Positions 1-11,775 are shown, counted from the first letter of the stretch. The stretch is 64,000 bases of DNA from Aphelenchoides besseyi (GCA_024699855.1 JAMPIQ010000002.1:10106001-10170000), one strand, 5' to 3'. Made by a program: numbers and translations. Notes: generated by a model not told the origin, from the sequence alone.

Positions 1-990
1 ACCTGGTCCCAGTGGAAGTGGCGTTTACACGGAACCATACGCTGGTTCTGTTGGCGATTTGAATTTGAGCTTGTCGCCGGCAACAACAAAACGGCGAATG
101 ACACGCGAACGTTCGGTTCCGTCGCGTTCTTCCACAACTCCGGCCACGGAAATGCTCGATAACGAGGACGAAGATTCGGATTCACGGTCTCCATCTTTGC
201 ACCGAAAAACACGCGCCATGAGTTCGAGAGAATCGAACAACATTTCTGATCTTCCCAGTTCACCAGTTCAGACTTCTGCCACTAGTCCAACCACAACCGC
301 ACGTCTTACTGCCACATCAACTCACTCCTCATCAACTCAAAAAAGATTGTCTAATCAAGTCCTCACTTCGAATAAAGCAACGGGTAGCGCAACAACCCCG
401 TGTAGTCCAACCGCCAGTCGAACAAAATATGCCACCGGTACAACATCTTCAATCGATGTTCCCGATTTGACAGTCCATTCGTCTACTGTGGACACTTCGA
501 TTCTGCACGACGAAAAAGAGGTTAGCGACGTTTTGCATTACGGGTCGACATTACAAGGCCAGAATTTAAGGTTCATAGTGTTTTAAAGCTACGCATAAAA
601 TGCTTTTTTGAGTTAAAAACCATTAGATTTTTGTTAAAACTTAGTTTTTATGTGATCCTGTTTTAACACTTTGGAATTTAATGGCCAGTGTTTTGTTTGA
701 CACCGCTTGCAAGCTTCACGAGCTTTACCGAGAATGATGTAAGATTTCAGCGGTTCTTGCGCTCTTCCGCCGCTGTGATGCAACAATTGGATCGTCTGAA
801 GGCGAGCGGCAATGAAACCAATCACGCGACTACGGATGTAGGCACAATGAACATGCGATGTAGCGAAACAACATCTCGCCTACCACCGCTATTCACGTCG
901 GCAGTGGGCAGTGGTAAAGAGACAATCCCACCGTCGGATAACATTGAACCGACCGCCGGTTTACAGTGGCAAAAAGCGGATTACGTTTAG
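1..990 (+). CDS. 3' part of an unrecognised Ser/Thr-rich protein gene (partial, cut by left edge)
   Basis: A frame open from base 2 to about 570 encodes a low-complexity, Ser/Thr/Pro-rich, mostly hydrophilic chain with acidic and basic patches (MLDNEDEDSDSRSPS). A second open block after a TTTCAG acceptor at 750 runs from 751 to a TAG stop at 988-990. It begins with a helix-like stretch (FLRSSAAVMQQLDRLK). The two blocks are not phase-compatible if joined directly from a donor at 571 to 751, so a small middle exon is probably missing from my model. The stretch 680-730 reads ASVLFDTACKLHELYRE in a third frame and is the best candidate. No family was recognised. The Ser/Thr richness suggests a regulatory or scaffold tail, which is inference only. 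Confidence 0.55.
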
Positions 991-1540
991 TTAACCGATC
1001 TCGAACCACCCACGAGTATCTCGTTTGTTAAGTTTCCCAATTGTTCCTTGCATTTGATCTCAACGTCGATTTCTGTTGTTTCTACGAAAAATTAATTGGT
1101 CGAAAGCAATAGTGTCGAAATTCAAACTATGAACAGCTTTAAGTCTCGAATGTTGCAAATTTTTATAAAGATCTCCGTCTAATTTGTTCCTTTAAAACTT
1201 CTTTCATTCACCCTTTGAGTTAAACCCCGACGTTAAAGGTTTTTGTCTCGTAGAAACCGCGTATTGATGCGAGGTATCGCAGTTTATTTGCCGCCATCCA
1301 TCTTGTTGCCAAATCTGTTCTTCTGTTGAAGACGTTTCGACACGAGCAAGGTCTGCGAAATGCGGACAGACGCGTCGAAGACATTCGTTTGCCCAACTCA
1401 CTTGTTTTGCCAACTCGTCTACGTCTGATACCTGGTGTTCATTCTTCGAGTTTATATTACATTCGTTTCTTTGAATAAATTACAAATCGATGTTCACCTT
1501 CAAACTTGTTCGAGTACAAAACGGTAAAGAACAGAAGGAA
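991..1540. other. Intergenic gap between convergent genes
   Basis: This lies between the TAG at 990 and the stop of the minus-strand kinase at 1541. It is A/T-rich and includes ORFs on both strands with no recognisable product. I see no RNA gene. Confidence 0.6.
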
Positions 1541-2975
1541 TCATGTTTGTATTTCACGCATCGCTTCGATCGTGTCTTCAAAGAAGCAGCGCGCACGATC
1601 CAACAGTTCGTTTTGGAGATCGACATTCAACGGCTCGCCAACCACACAGTTCATTTTGAAGTAAAGTGGAGTACCGAATCCGGTAAGAGCTGAAACGTAC
1701 GGCAAACTGACTTGGTAGAGTCGAGTTAACTGGAAAACTCCAAATGAACAGAATCAAAGAAGAGACGAACCTGCTCGAAAGTAAATGGCGTCGATTTGCC
1801 CATCAAACTTTGAACATTATCATAATAAAGTCTCAACAGTCGATCGGTATTCTGCCGACGATATTTTGCTGAAGTGTTCAAAGACAATGATCGAGCTACG
1901 TCTACACAGGGATTCCCAGAAATACACATTTGCCTACGCGGACTATAGAATATCAATCAGATTGCTTACCAATCGATAACTGCTGTCAATTTATCTGTCG
2001 GCTTTCCGTCAGAATCTCGTTCCCACAAAACATTTGCCGCCCAAAGATCAGAGTGAACAACACAAGCAGGAACGTCTAAACCTTCTGGATTAAACGAGCC
2101 CACTTTACTGACCAACCCACCAAACAAACTGTCCGGATATGAACAAAGATCGTATTGACTTTTATCAAACGCGGGTTTCAAATCGTGTAACAAGTCGCTG
2201 AACCATTCGGGTTTGATCTAAAATCAAAATAAACGTTGAATAAGAAAATGTGAACTTACTGATAGTAAACTTTGGGCTGTTTGCCAATAATCCTTCAAAA
2301 AACCATCGGGATTATGAAGCTCTACAGCGATCGTTTCAATCCAGCTACGATCCATCCACGAGACGGCGTGAATTTCGGCCAACCCTCTCATCAATGATTC
2401 GACTTGTGCATTCGTGAATCCGGGCAGCATCCGAGTGTTAACCGAACTATGACTCAAGTCCTCAATTATCATCAACCCATCTTTGTTTCGCTGATCATAC
2501 TCGTGGCCGTAATAGAACTTCGGCAGTTTCAATGGAAAGATGGGATTTGAAAAGAGTTTGTAAAAATCACATTCTCTGCTATGAGCTTTTTCGAGGAAAC
2601 GAGTTGCATCATCAAAATCCTGATCGGCTGAAGGATTTTGGAAGCCAGGAATCTAAAGGCACTGAGTCGACCTGTCTTGGATTCTCCCAAGCATACCTTC
2701 AAGACAATCGAGTTTAATTGACATGGCTTTTTCCATTCGAAGTCTACTCTCACAATTTCGGACATAAATGCTTCACCAACGCTCAGTTTCTAAAATAGAT
2801 AGTAATTTTGATTATTAGAAAGCGAACTCAATTTGAAAGTGAAGTTTTGTAGATTGTCGACGGAGATCAATGGGTCAGAAACACCAGTGGCTTCGATTTT
2901 CGATAAGACGAAATTGACAGTGAAATTCGTGTCGTCGATTTGCGTAGAATTACAACAGTTTATACTGGGCGTCAT
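1541..2975 (-). CDS. CHK kinase-like / EcKinase (DUF1679-type) protein
   Basis: The six exons are 2832-2975, 2697-2789, 2260-2652, 1970-2217, 1771-1933 and 1541-1729 (410 codons, 409 aa). The Brenner-type catalytic motif reads VVHSDLWAANVLW at about residues 263-275, with S where most relatives have G in HGDLW. The second metal-site motif is AVIDWQ at about 290-294, followed by GNPCVDVARSL, as in nematode CHK proteins. GEAFMSEIVRVDFEW near residue 52 is the usual N-terminal nucleotide-loop region. The family is predicted to phosphorylate small hydroxyl substrates such as ecdysteroid-like or detoxification compounds; the substrate here is unknown. The first intron has a TTGAGT 5' end instead of GT (see findings). 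The start at 2975 is the only ATG in frame with exon 1. The left neighbour converges on it; the right neighbour is the receptor kinase on the same strand. Confidence 0.88.
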
Positions 2976-3803
2976 GCTAACTAGTAATGTAAATAGTGAC
3001 AATCAAGACACGTGTAGTCAATTGAATTAGTCTGGGTAATGTTCATCGACTGTTTTTTATCATACGCGGAAGTTATTTTGATGTGTTACGCTACTCTTCA
3101 TATCTAATCAGTCCGTTAGAGCAGCTGGCCTTCCGCTAACTGAACTTCTTCGTATCGTTCTTATCTTTACGAGTTGAAAGCCAGTTCATATGATCACCAC
3201 TTGTTTCAGGTGAAGCAAAGCTCTTTCTAATATCAATCAACTACAAGCAGGTTTTCTAGTCTGATTGCACTAAAAATAAATAGTCATTTATTGCAAAGGT
3301 TAATGTTTACATTAATAATAATGAAAAGTTGAAAACAAACGCAATTAAAACCAGTAAATGAATGATTTCCCGTAAAGTCAGTGAAAGTAGAGAACAAAAG
3401 AAATACACACGGATGAGCGAACAACACCGAAATGTTCTTAACGAGTTCGATGGCACAACGATCAGAGAAAAATGCGAGCTACAAGTATAGACAAAGACCC
3501 CGGTGAGTGTAAATGGTTGGAATAAAAGCGATCTGCAAATACCTGATTGTTGTTGAAAAATCCGATGAATGTCAGTTATATTTGTAGGGTTTTAAAACAA
3601 TTGAAAAGGCAAGAACATTGGAAAATACGACAACGGAAAAGTGCAAATACAAAGTTCGAGATGAAAAAGAATTGTAAAGTTGATTGTGACTTCTAAAATA
3701 CCGCTTATTCTGAAACGAAGATATTCAGTGGATTCGTGAGATAACCGGTAAACCAACAACTGAGCAATACACTTGAGATTACGACCCATGAAGGAGAACA
3801 AAA
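2976..3803. other. Intergenic region, no gene seen
   Basis: Between two minus-strand genes. It holds the 3' flank of the receptor kinase and the 5' flank of the CHK gene. I found no conserved coding frame. A tRNA-like stretch near 3110-3160 does not fold properly and was rejected. Confidence 0.6.
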
Positions 3804-6800
3804 TCACTCGGTTAGAGTTTTGTCGCTTGGTGTCGTGGACACTTGGCTTCCACGACTTGGCATCCTGAATAACAATCAATTACAACTCGTACTCGAAATG
3901 TCAACCTACACAACGCTCGGTCCGCTGGAAACAGGTCGTGGCTAAAAGTAAGGAAAACGTTAAAACGAATTGCAACGTTCGAAGAGCAAACCTCGAGATA
4001 AACACTTCGATAGTCATCTTCTGTTTGATCCAACATATACGTAATTTGGATTAATTTTTGATGAAGTTCGCGGAATGTCGGTCGTTGAAAGGGATCGGAA
4101 ACCCAACAACTGCACATCAAATCGTAAATCTGAGATGGACATCCGGAGCCGGGACAATTCAAACGTTTGCCTGCGTTCAAATAGTTTGCGACCTCGGGAA
4201 GATTTTGAATATCCGGATAAGGTTGACCCGTGCGAGAGAACACTTCCCACATGACAACACCAAAACTCCAAACGTCAGTTTTTTCGGAAAACTAAAAAAA
4301 TAGTTTTTGATTTAAGAAAAACACTCACCGTAGGATGACTTGTCATAAGACACTCAATTGCTGTCCATCGATGTGGCAGTTGAGTACTGTCATTGTGTTG
4401 GAAATACTCCTCGCCACTATTCGCTTTTCGACACAAACCAAAATCTGTGATTTTGACAATTTTTTCGTTTTCACTCAAAACGCAATTGCGAGCCGCCAAA
4501 TCACGATGCACCATTTTCTTGCTGGCGAGATACTCCATTCCCCGGACAATCTGTTCGATAAAACTCAACGCATCGCCCATAGTAAACTCCTGTAAGCAAT
4601 TAATAAAAGCGAATTAAGTGTTAAAAACAAAGCAAATACCTTAGGACCAGTTAGATACTTGTGTAAATCTCCACCAGCCATATACTCCATTACTACGCAG
4701 ACATAATCCAGTTCGAAATAATAGCCAATACATCGTACAATGTTTTCGTGTTGACATTGACCGAGCAGTTCGACCTCTTGAAGTACGATATCCATGTTGT
4801 CGATATGATCGGGAATCTTTTTGATTGCTACTTGACTTTGAGCAAGTGCACTACCATGAACCTTACACAAATCCACTCTACCGAAGTGGCCTGAAATCAA
4901 CGATACGCATTTCTGGATGTAAACTTAAACTGACCTTTGCCAAGATTTTTCACGGTTTCAAACATCTCACGTGAGAACGTTGGTATTGATGAAAGGCCTC
5001 GCGAATGTCCGGTTTCTGTAGTTGAAAGCGACTTGTATGCATCTGATAAAGTAATTCGATAAACTTAAAAATAGGAATGAAAGCAAAACAAGTGATGCAG
5101 AAGCCGGACATAGGCATCTTTACGTCTTTTCAAATTTAACCATCTAGTATTCTAGCTCTTAAGCAAAACAAAAGGCGTGATGCCTGCAGTTCACAGTCAA
5201 TGATTTGAAAATAACGCGAGGACAGAGCGTGCATTGTACTTTAAGAGAATACTTACGAGGTGGCAAAGGCAATTCCACGTCACCGGGTTTGGTCCGCTGA
5301 AAGTACTAAAGTATTCAATAAGTTAAGCTTTTTATTTTGGATCTTACGTCTTTTTGCAGATAACAAGTAGTGTAGGCGATGAGTGCGATCAAAATGGCGA
5401 TTACAACTGCTGCACTTATACCAACAATAAATCTGGTAACTCTAAATATTAGTACCTAATTAATGCTTCTCCTTTTAAATCTACCGTGCTTTATTGCTAC
5501 TTGGCATTGATGAGGTTGTCGGCCATTCCGTTTCACTTAACCATCGTAGAGCAAAATCTGAAGCGGATCGCAAGTCACCGTAGACAACCACATCGCAACC
5601 CGGATTATAGTCGATGCCATCCAAGAAGCCTTTCAATCTGAAAGACGATGTGATCACAAAAAAAGTTATTGAAAACTTACAAGCTGTTCTTTTTTTCGAA
5701 GGTAACTTCATTATCGCAAATTTGAACGTGCAAGTTTTTAAACTGTTCCACATTCTCCATAACAATTTGAAATTCGTTTTGAAATACCACAGCGTGAGTG
5801 ATCTTTGGCGGACATTCATTAACAAGCAAACGGCCACCATTCTCCATGCAACTTCGATTTTGAGATCTCAACATGACTTCTCCAGTTCCCGACGGATACG
5901 AACAATAACCGCATTCCAACGGATCTTCCCATCGAATCGCAGAGCAATTGGCATAAAAAACAGAACAAGAAATCTGTTCGGCATTGATCTAAAGTGAACG
6001 TATAAACAAGGAATTACTTTGAACGTTTCAGTTTACCGTATTGTTGTGAGCATAGAAAATAAGCGGTAATATGTTTTCGTCTTTTGCCTGAGTAGCAACA
6101 GCGAACAGATTTGCTGGCACCGACCATAGCGGCGGAGAATATGGTTTGGATCGAAGCAAGCGTTGAAGTGTATTGTTTTCGAAGAGAACAAAAAGCGTAT
6201 CATTACCCGGCCCTCCGGTTAACTTTTGTGTTGTGAAACTAAAAGACTAAGTTCAATGGATATCCGACATTCGATTACTTTGTTTCATGGATTCTCCACA
6301 ACGGTAAATAGTTTTCCAAGTATCCTAGTCTGTCCAATGTGCTTTTCGTTTGATCTGCTTCACAGTTCTTGAACGTTCGTGTTGTGTCATAACTGGCACT
6401 GTATCTTTGACAAAATGGATTTCTTTCTCCTGGACGAAGTTTCAGCCACGTATAAGTGTAACTTGTTGTTTCGTTATCAGGAGCCTAAAGTTCGATATAA
6501 GAAAAACGACATCAATTGCCTACATAAAAGTGAGTTGCATGATCGCGAATATCCTGACAATTATTCCACGTTCGATCGAAATAGTCATTTAACTCGTCGA
6601 TGGTGTAACTGCACATCAAATTCGATTTTTTCTGTTCCGAAAACGTAACGAACAACGTGCGGTTGTTGTCCGTCAAGAATGCTGAGTTGAGTAAAAGTTC
6701 AGGCAAATCCCGATAATTAGAGGGTCTTATTCCGCCTAAACACAAACATCGATGCTAGAAAGATGCAATCGAACTCACATCCCAAGTGAATGTCCATTCT

Positions 6801-7580
6801 TGTTATCAAATCGCTACTACTGTCGCCCTTGCAAATACGTGTCAATCGAACACGTCCAATGTAGACGGTACGTTTTTTTGAATACCGATTGTAGTTGTAA
6901 TAGTCGGGTATTCTTGCAGTGCCAAGAAAGTAGTAGTGATTTTCAGTTTCAAAGGCATAGGCCGAAGTTAACTGCTGTACATCTTTGTAATCATTCGCCA
7001 CAGCAATTTCATGACCACTAAAAGCATGTTGATTGCCCTCGATTCAATGTAGTTTTCTTTTACCTGAAGTCGAAAGCTCGAACATTCGCTGTTTGTCCAT
7101 TTTCGGATATTGCACGAATCACAATTCGATCATCGTTCACAGTTCCCGCCCAACCACCAATTTCTATGTCCAATTTGATCTCCGAAATCAAATGCTCGGT
7201 CTTCGCATTGAGATCTAATTCGTAAAACCTAAAGATACGGAATACGACAAAACTTCAAAAGAATCAACTCACTTGCAGTTGTCAAAAGCGCACAGTAAAA
7301 TGCGATTATCGGACCGCAATTTGAACTCATGAGTTTTTGTACTCGTTTTCGGTGTCAAGAATTCGAAGCTGAACAAGCGATTCAACGTGCTGTGCGCGCC
7401 ATTCAACTCGACATTGTAGATCGTGATCTGACTACTCGTCTGAACAGCAAGTACTTCGCCGTTACTGGACAGTGCGATAATCGACTCGTCGCTTGTGGGT
7501 TGACCGTCGATACGCGTCACGTGAAGCAACAGAATACCAACAAGCAAGAAATTGTACGAAACGTTCTGCCGCATCCTCAT
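3804..7580 (-). CDS. Sema-PSI receptor tyrosine kinase (MET/SVH-2-like)
   Basis: Sixteen exons sum to 2949 nt (982 aa plus stop), with junctions placed at short introns; one intron (5043-5256) is 214 nt. A signal peptide (MRMRQNVSYNFLLVGILLLH) leads into a Sema-type beta-propeller, about residues 30-440. Next come a PSI cysteine module (CGYCSYPSG, about 446-500), one IPT-like segment starting PPKITHAVVF, and a transmembrane helix near 601-623. The cytoplasmic kinase covers about 665-945, with LGKGHFGRV, VAIKK, HRDLAARN and DFGLCRK all present. Sema plus PSI plus tyrosine kinase is the MET/RON architecture; C. elegans SVH-2 is the nearest named type I know. The ectodomain is shorter than vertebrate MET, which has several IPT repeats. 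The activation segment has one Tyr (GEEYFQHND) rather than the paired Tyr of MET. The likely role is a plasma-membrane growth or axon signalling receptor (inference). Start chosen at the ATG before the signal peptide. Confidence 0.9.
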
Positions 7581-9485
7581 TAATTGACTGTTGCCATCAA
7601 GCAACCATGACCCTAAAACGATTTGCGAGTTCAAGTCGATTGATGGGACAACGGGATAATCGAAAACAATTGAAAGTCTAAATAAACAGATGGTTTCAAT
7701 TGAACCGATCGGTTTACTTCGCGAACGAAGATCGACCTTCCGATCACAAGACCACATAAACAACGATTGTCCGTCTACACGTCGAGAACAAGACGTAAAT
7801 CTCGGTCGCCACTTACTCACGGTCTTTGTATCAAAAATTAATGGAAAGCAAGCGAACGAATTTGCTTTCCATGAAAAGCGTTCAAATGGAAAACAAAAAA
7901 GAGATTCGGGGCCAAAACGATGAGTAATCCCGCGCTCAAAAAAAGCAGAAGATTTTTCATCGGTTGCGCAGCTTCTCGCTGGAATCGTCAGAAGCGTCGG
8001 CACGTGCGAAGGTGCTGCGCGGCTTTTCGTGGCTATTTGGCGCTCGATTGAGCGTACTTTTTGGCGAACGGAGGAAGGAACCGCGGCTTTCGTCGCACAA
8101 CGTCGTCGCAACCGAACGAATGCAAAGCAAACAGTGAAAACTCGCTGACTGAGCGTGCGCTTTGGAAAATTGCGCTCTTCTTCGCCACGAGCTATCAGCC
8201 TTCAAACTTCTCATCGAATTCGCGATTGGATCCGTCGATTGATTGGCAAAAGAACGAGGAGCTCGAAGTCGCTGTTCATCAATCGGCCGATTCCGCTAAA
8301 TCGGAACAATGAAAGCGAACGAGTTAACGTTGACAAACACAACATAGCATTCGTTCAGCGCTCTCTTCTCGCCCTTTCACAGCACACATGGGTTAAATCA
8401 GAAAGAGAGCGGTCGATGTGATAGAAAAACTTTCGAGAGAACAACGAGAGCGATTGAACGAGTCACGGCCAGGCCTTTGAAGCGGAATTCATGGACTCTC
8501 ACAAGTTGCCAAAAAACGGCCACAGTCACGAAGTGTCGATGTTTTGGGCCGACTGCTCAAAAAGTTGATGCAACGAAGAGATCAAGATCGTCGAATAGTA
8601 ACCAACCAATTCGTAAAGCGCCATGAACGGTCGTTTTGCCGAGGAATTTAAAAAGATATGTGCGATTGTAACGTTTTCGTGCTTCTGTTCGAACAATCAA
8701 AACATGCGGCCGTGAAATGAGTCAGAGGAGTTTAGTCGAAATTCCTAACTTTCCTGCTGCACCCAGTTTTTGCGTTATATTTTATCAAGTTTATGAAATG
8801 GCTGCTCATTGATCTTAACATGACAAAATGATGGAACAGAGGTGAACTGCAGGGCATCTGTCTACCGAGCTTTTTGGCCAAGAATACAACGTTAACACAC
8901 ATCCGTCGCAAGTGAATTGCTGTCACTTTTATCTTGCCAAACTACCACCATACTTGATCAATACGCGACTGCTGCTTCTAAATTCATGTGTTTATATATC
9001 AAATTTTTAATAGATAAATTGATCGATATCTACATCTTGAGCTAACTCGACAAGCTGGTGCGATTGAGATGTTGCAACAAAATATAAGTTTGCAAATTAC
9101 GTAATAAGCTTTGTACTTTTGGGTTAACTCGGTGCTTTAATGTACTGGAAGTCAAAGTATAGTTATCGGTCTAGAGTGGTTTGTTGTGACGAATTTATTA
9201 GTTCCGACTAATCATAATGGATCAACGTTTACAATTGCACGAATGAACTTCGGTCATCAATCGTCATGAGAATAGAACGCACGCATCTTTCTCATCAGTG
9301 CAAACTAATTGTCATAATAGAAAAAAGCTTTTGCGTTGACCCATGTGTTGTAAAGTACTTATCATGATTTGGTAAGACGTTTAAATACCTACAAAAACTG
9401 GATTATTTGATAGGCGACAACTGGTTGTGTCTGTAAACTAACTTTGAAGTTCATTGGTCTTTTTGCTGTAGATACCACGAATACG
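7581..9485. other. Long divergent intergenic region (1.9 kb)
   Basis: It separates the minus-strand receptor kinase from the plus-strand DDAH gene, so it should hold both promoters. The receptor frame stays open upstream of its ATG to about 8111. Several overlapping ORFs occur at 8060-8420 on both strands in CG-rich sequence. None shows family motifs or a signal for splicing into the neighbours. Confidence 0.55.
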
Positions 9486-10473
9486 ATGTCTTTGAAGCGT
9501 ATTCTTATGTGTCGACCAACATATTTTAAGGTAAGAATTTGCGCAATGGAATTCGTTGCTTAGTATCAATGTTTTCGGTGCGATATTCCATCAATCCGTG
9601 GATGAATTTGGAACACCCTGTCAACATAAAGAAAGCACAGCAACAATGGGAAAAGCTGAAAGATGCAATTGAAGCTGCTGGCGCTAAAGTTGAAGTGCTC
9701 GAGCCGGAAGTATGAAATAAGATAGCGATTCTCACACTGTTGTTTATTCAGGGCGCAGACCAATATCCTGACTTAGTTTTTACCGCAAATGCTGCTACGA
9801 TTCGAAGCAAAGTTGCGTACTTAGCCAACTTCTTTTATCCGGAACGTCAAGGCGAACGTTTTTTTTATGAACGTTGGTTTCGTGAAAATGGCTTCAAAAC
9901 TACTGGATCAAAAGAAATTCCGTTCGAAGGTTTAGAATTATGCTGACAAAATTTATCTATATTTTAGGTAGTGGAGATGCATTATGGAGTGGACGGAATC
10001 GGTCGAAGCTCATTTGTGGAATCGGACCACGAACGGATGTACGTGCATTGAATGATTTAACTGCTCGTTTGAGCTCCGATAACACACCATTCAAGGCGTA
10101 CGGTATGCGTCTAATTGACCCGAGGTATAAATCTTATCGGTGTATTTGAATATTGCTTTCTAGATACTATCATATCGATACGTGTTTCTGCCCATTGAAC
10201 GACGAGCTCGCAATGTATCATCCCTACGCATTTGATCCGATCTCTCGTCACAATCTTTCCAATGAGCTCGAACTGATTCCGGTTAGTTCCAAAGACGCCG
10301 CCAACTTCGCTTGCAATGCGGTGGTCGTTGGCGAAACGGTGATCATGAATCAGGGCTCCGAACAAACAGCCAAAGATTTGGAACGTGTCGGCTACAAAAC
10401 GACTTTTGTTGACATGAGTGAGTTCATCAAGAGTGGCGGATCGGCCAAGTGTTGTACCTTGGAAATCTCATAA
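9486..10473 (+). CDS. Dimethylargininase-like (DDAH/arginine deiminase family) amidinohydrolase
   Basis: The five exons are 9486-9530, 9578-9709, 9752-9929, 9968-10124 and 10164-10473 (273 aa). Family marks are the N-terminal CRPTYFKVRYSINPWM, PFEGSGDALW, the His of RYYHIDTCFC (about residue 174) and a C-terminal SGGSAKCCTLEI. The last contains the nucleophile Cys (267 or 268; two Cys stand side by side). The family hydrolyses guanidino groups (dimethylarginine or related) through a Cys-His-acidic site in the cytosol. The exact substrate is not shown by sequence. Intron 1 must end in TTTTCG to keep the conserved N-terminal frame (see findings). An AATAAA at 10501 follows the stop by 27 nt. 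It is first of three same-strand genes with short gaps. Confidence 0.88.
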
Positions 10474-10500
10474 TTTTAGATCTTTTTATTTAAAGGGCTT

Positions 10501-10506
10501 AATAAA
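10501..10506 (+). terminator. Polyadenylation signal AATAAA
   Basis: AATAAA 27 nt after the DDAH-like stop codon; it overlaps a second near-match (AATAAAATAAAC). Confidence 0.6.
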
Positions 10507-10826
10507 ATAAACGTTATTCTATTTAAACTGTCATAGTCGTTGTTTATACGAAGAAAACTTTCAATACGACCAAGTTGTTGAGAAAAACAACCTTCAAATC
10601 GTGAGTTCCATTAGCGCAGTGCGATCGATCGAAAGCTTTTGGTCGCCGGTCGGGCGACGCGTGTTGCTCGTTTTTGGTGCAAAACACTTTGGGTTTTACG
10701 TTTTGACTCATCGCTGAATAACAAGTAAAATGGTAAAAGACGCGTAAAAGCGAATAGGATTTTTGTTCGTAGTCGCCAACAAATATTTTTGATGTCCTTG
10801 AGTTTAGTGATTCCTTCGTATTTCAG

Positions 10827-11533
10827 ATGTTTGAGGATGAAGACGAAGAAGATATTTTACCCGAAAGACGGCGGGTACTCGCTTTACAGAATTTGGATTC
10901 CCAACGTCAAAGCATTCGAATGATCGAAGAGCTGTTGAGCAAATGCGTTCGAAGTTTGGGCACGAGAACCACAATGTCGAAAAAAAGCAAAATGAAAGCG
11001 AGTGTTGAAGTACGCAGGTGAGTTGTTTGCTGATGACTAATACGATAGTGTTCAGATGGCGGGCCGCTTTGGGTGAAGCTCCGGTTTTGGCTGGATGCGA
11101 TATCGTTAATAGAGGAAACATTCGACTTTTATCGGAACACACAGAAGGTCAGAAATTGTTCAAGGTGAGAAGAAGTTTAATGAATGTTTTCGTATCTGCG
11201 TTCAGGTTGGCAATCCTGATGGATGGACACCTTCGTTCTTGATTTGGAACAAACAAAATCATTGCAAGTGCAATTTCTTCAAAAGCCAAGGTATTCAATT
11301 TTGATGTTCATTTTTCTGAAGCTTTCCATTTCAGTCATGGATATGAATACCACTTATTTGGTAGGTTTTAGGTTTTTTGAAGGTAAAGTAATCGAATTTA
11401 GTGTCCGCATTTAATTGCCGTAAGAATGGCCGTTCTCTTGAATCTGCAGTACAAGAGACCGTGGCCACAAGATGAAGACGCGATTCGCTATCACGGCACC
11501 AAGATGTCAATTGCTATTACGAAGAAACAATGA
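10827..11533 (+). CDS. SWIM zinc-finger protein, ZSWIM7/SWS1-like (Shu complex)
   Basis: The five exons are 10827-11017, 11056-11164, 11206-11290, 11335-11360 and 11402-11533 (180 aa). The SWIM signature CxC...CxH is present as CKC at about residues 120-122 and CPH at 138-140. It sits in the expected context CDIVNRGNIRLL ... LCPHLIAVRMA, which follows human ZSWIM7. SWS1 proteins pair with RAD51 paralogues to promote homologous recombination in the nucleus. The N-terminal 60 residues are charged and helical. The ATG directly follows a TTTCAG acceptor (10826|10827). That fits a trans-spliced or 5'UTR-spliced start, and position two in a possible operon. An AATAAA at 11624 ends the 3' region. 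Confidence 0.8.
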
Positions 11534-11623
11534 AATTTTAGGCAATCATAACACTCACAGTGCTACGGGTATTTATTTGTAGATTTGTTCGCATTCTAAA
11601 CCTGTGATTTTGTACAAATTGGC

Positions 11624-11629
11624 AATAAA
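11624..11629 (+). terminator. Polyadenylation signal AATAAA
   Basis: AATAAA about 90 nt after the SWIM-protein stop; the next acceptor (TTCAG at 11724) is about 95 nt further on. Confidence 0.55.
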
Positions 11630-11775
11630 AGTAACTTTTCTGTAGTCTCAATCATTTTTTTGTATTCTGGTTCTACGATACCAAATCACAATCTGTGGTT
11701 TCTCTGACCGTTTTCGAATTCAGTTTAAAGACCAAATTTGCAGTGAATATTGTGGTCCACAGACAAGGTCGAACA

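Noticed and set aside
1490..1693. Plus-strand ORF at 1.5 kb
   Set aside because: It is the antisense shadow of the last CHK kinase exon (LLDRARCFFEDTIEAMREIQ).
3110..3160. tRNA-like D-arm resemblance (TTAGAGCAGCTGG)
   Set aside because: Anticodon and T arms do not pair and no B-box follows; not a tRNA.
8061..8421. Plus-strand ORFs between receptor kinase and DDAH gene
   Set aside because: Overlap open frames on the other strand, no recognisable domain, no splice sites linking to a gene.
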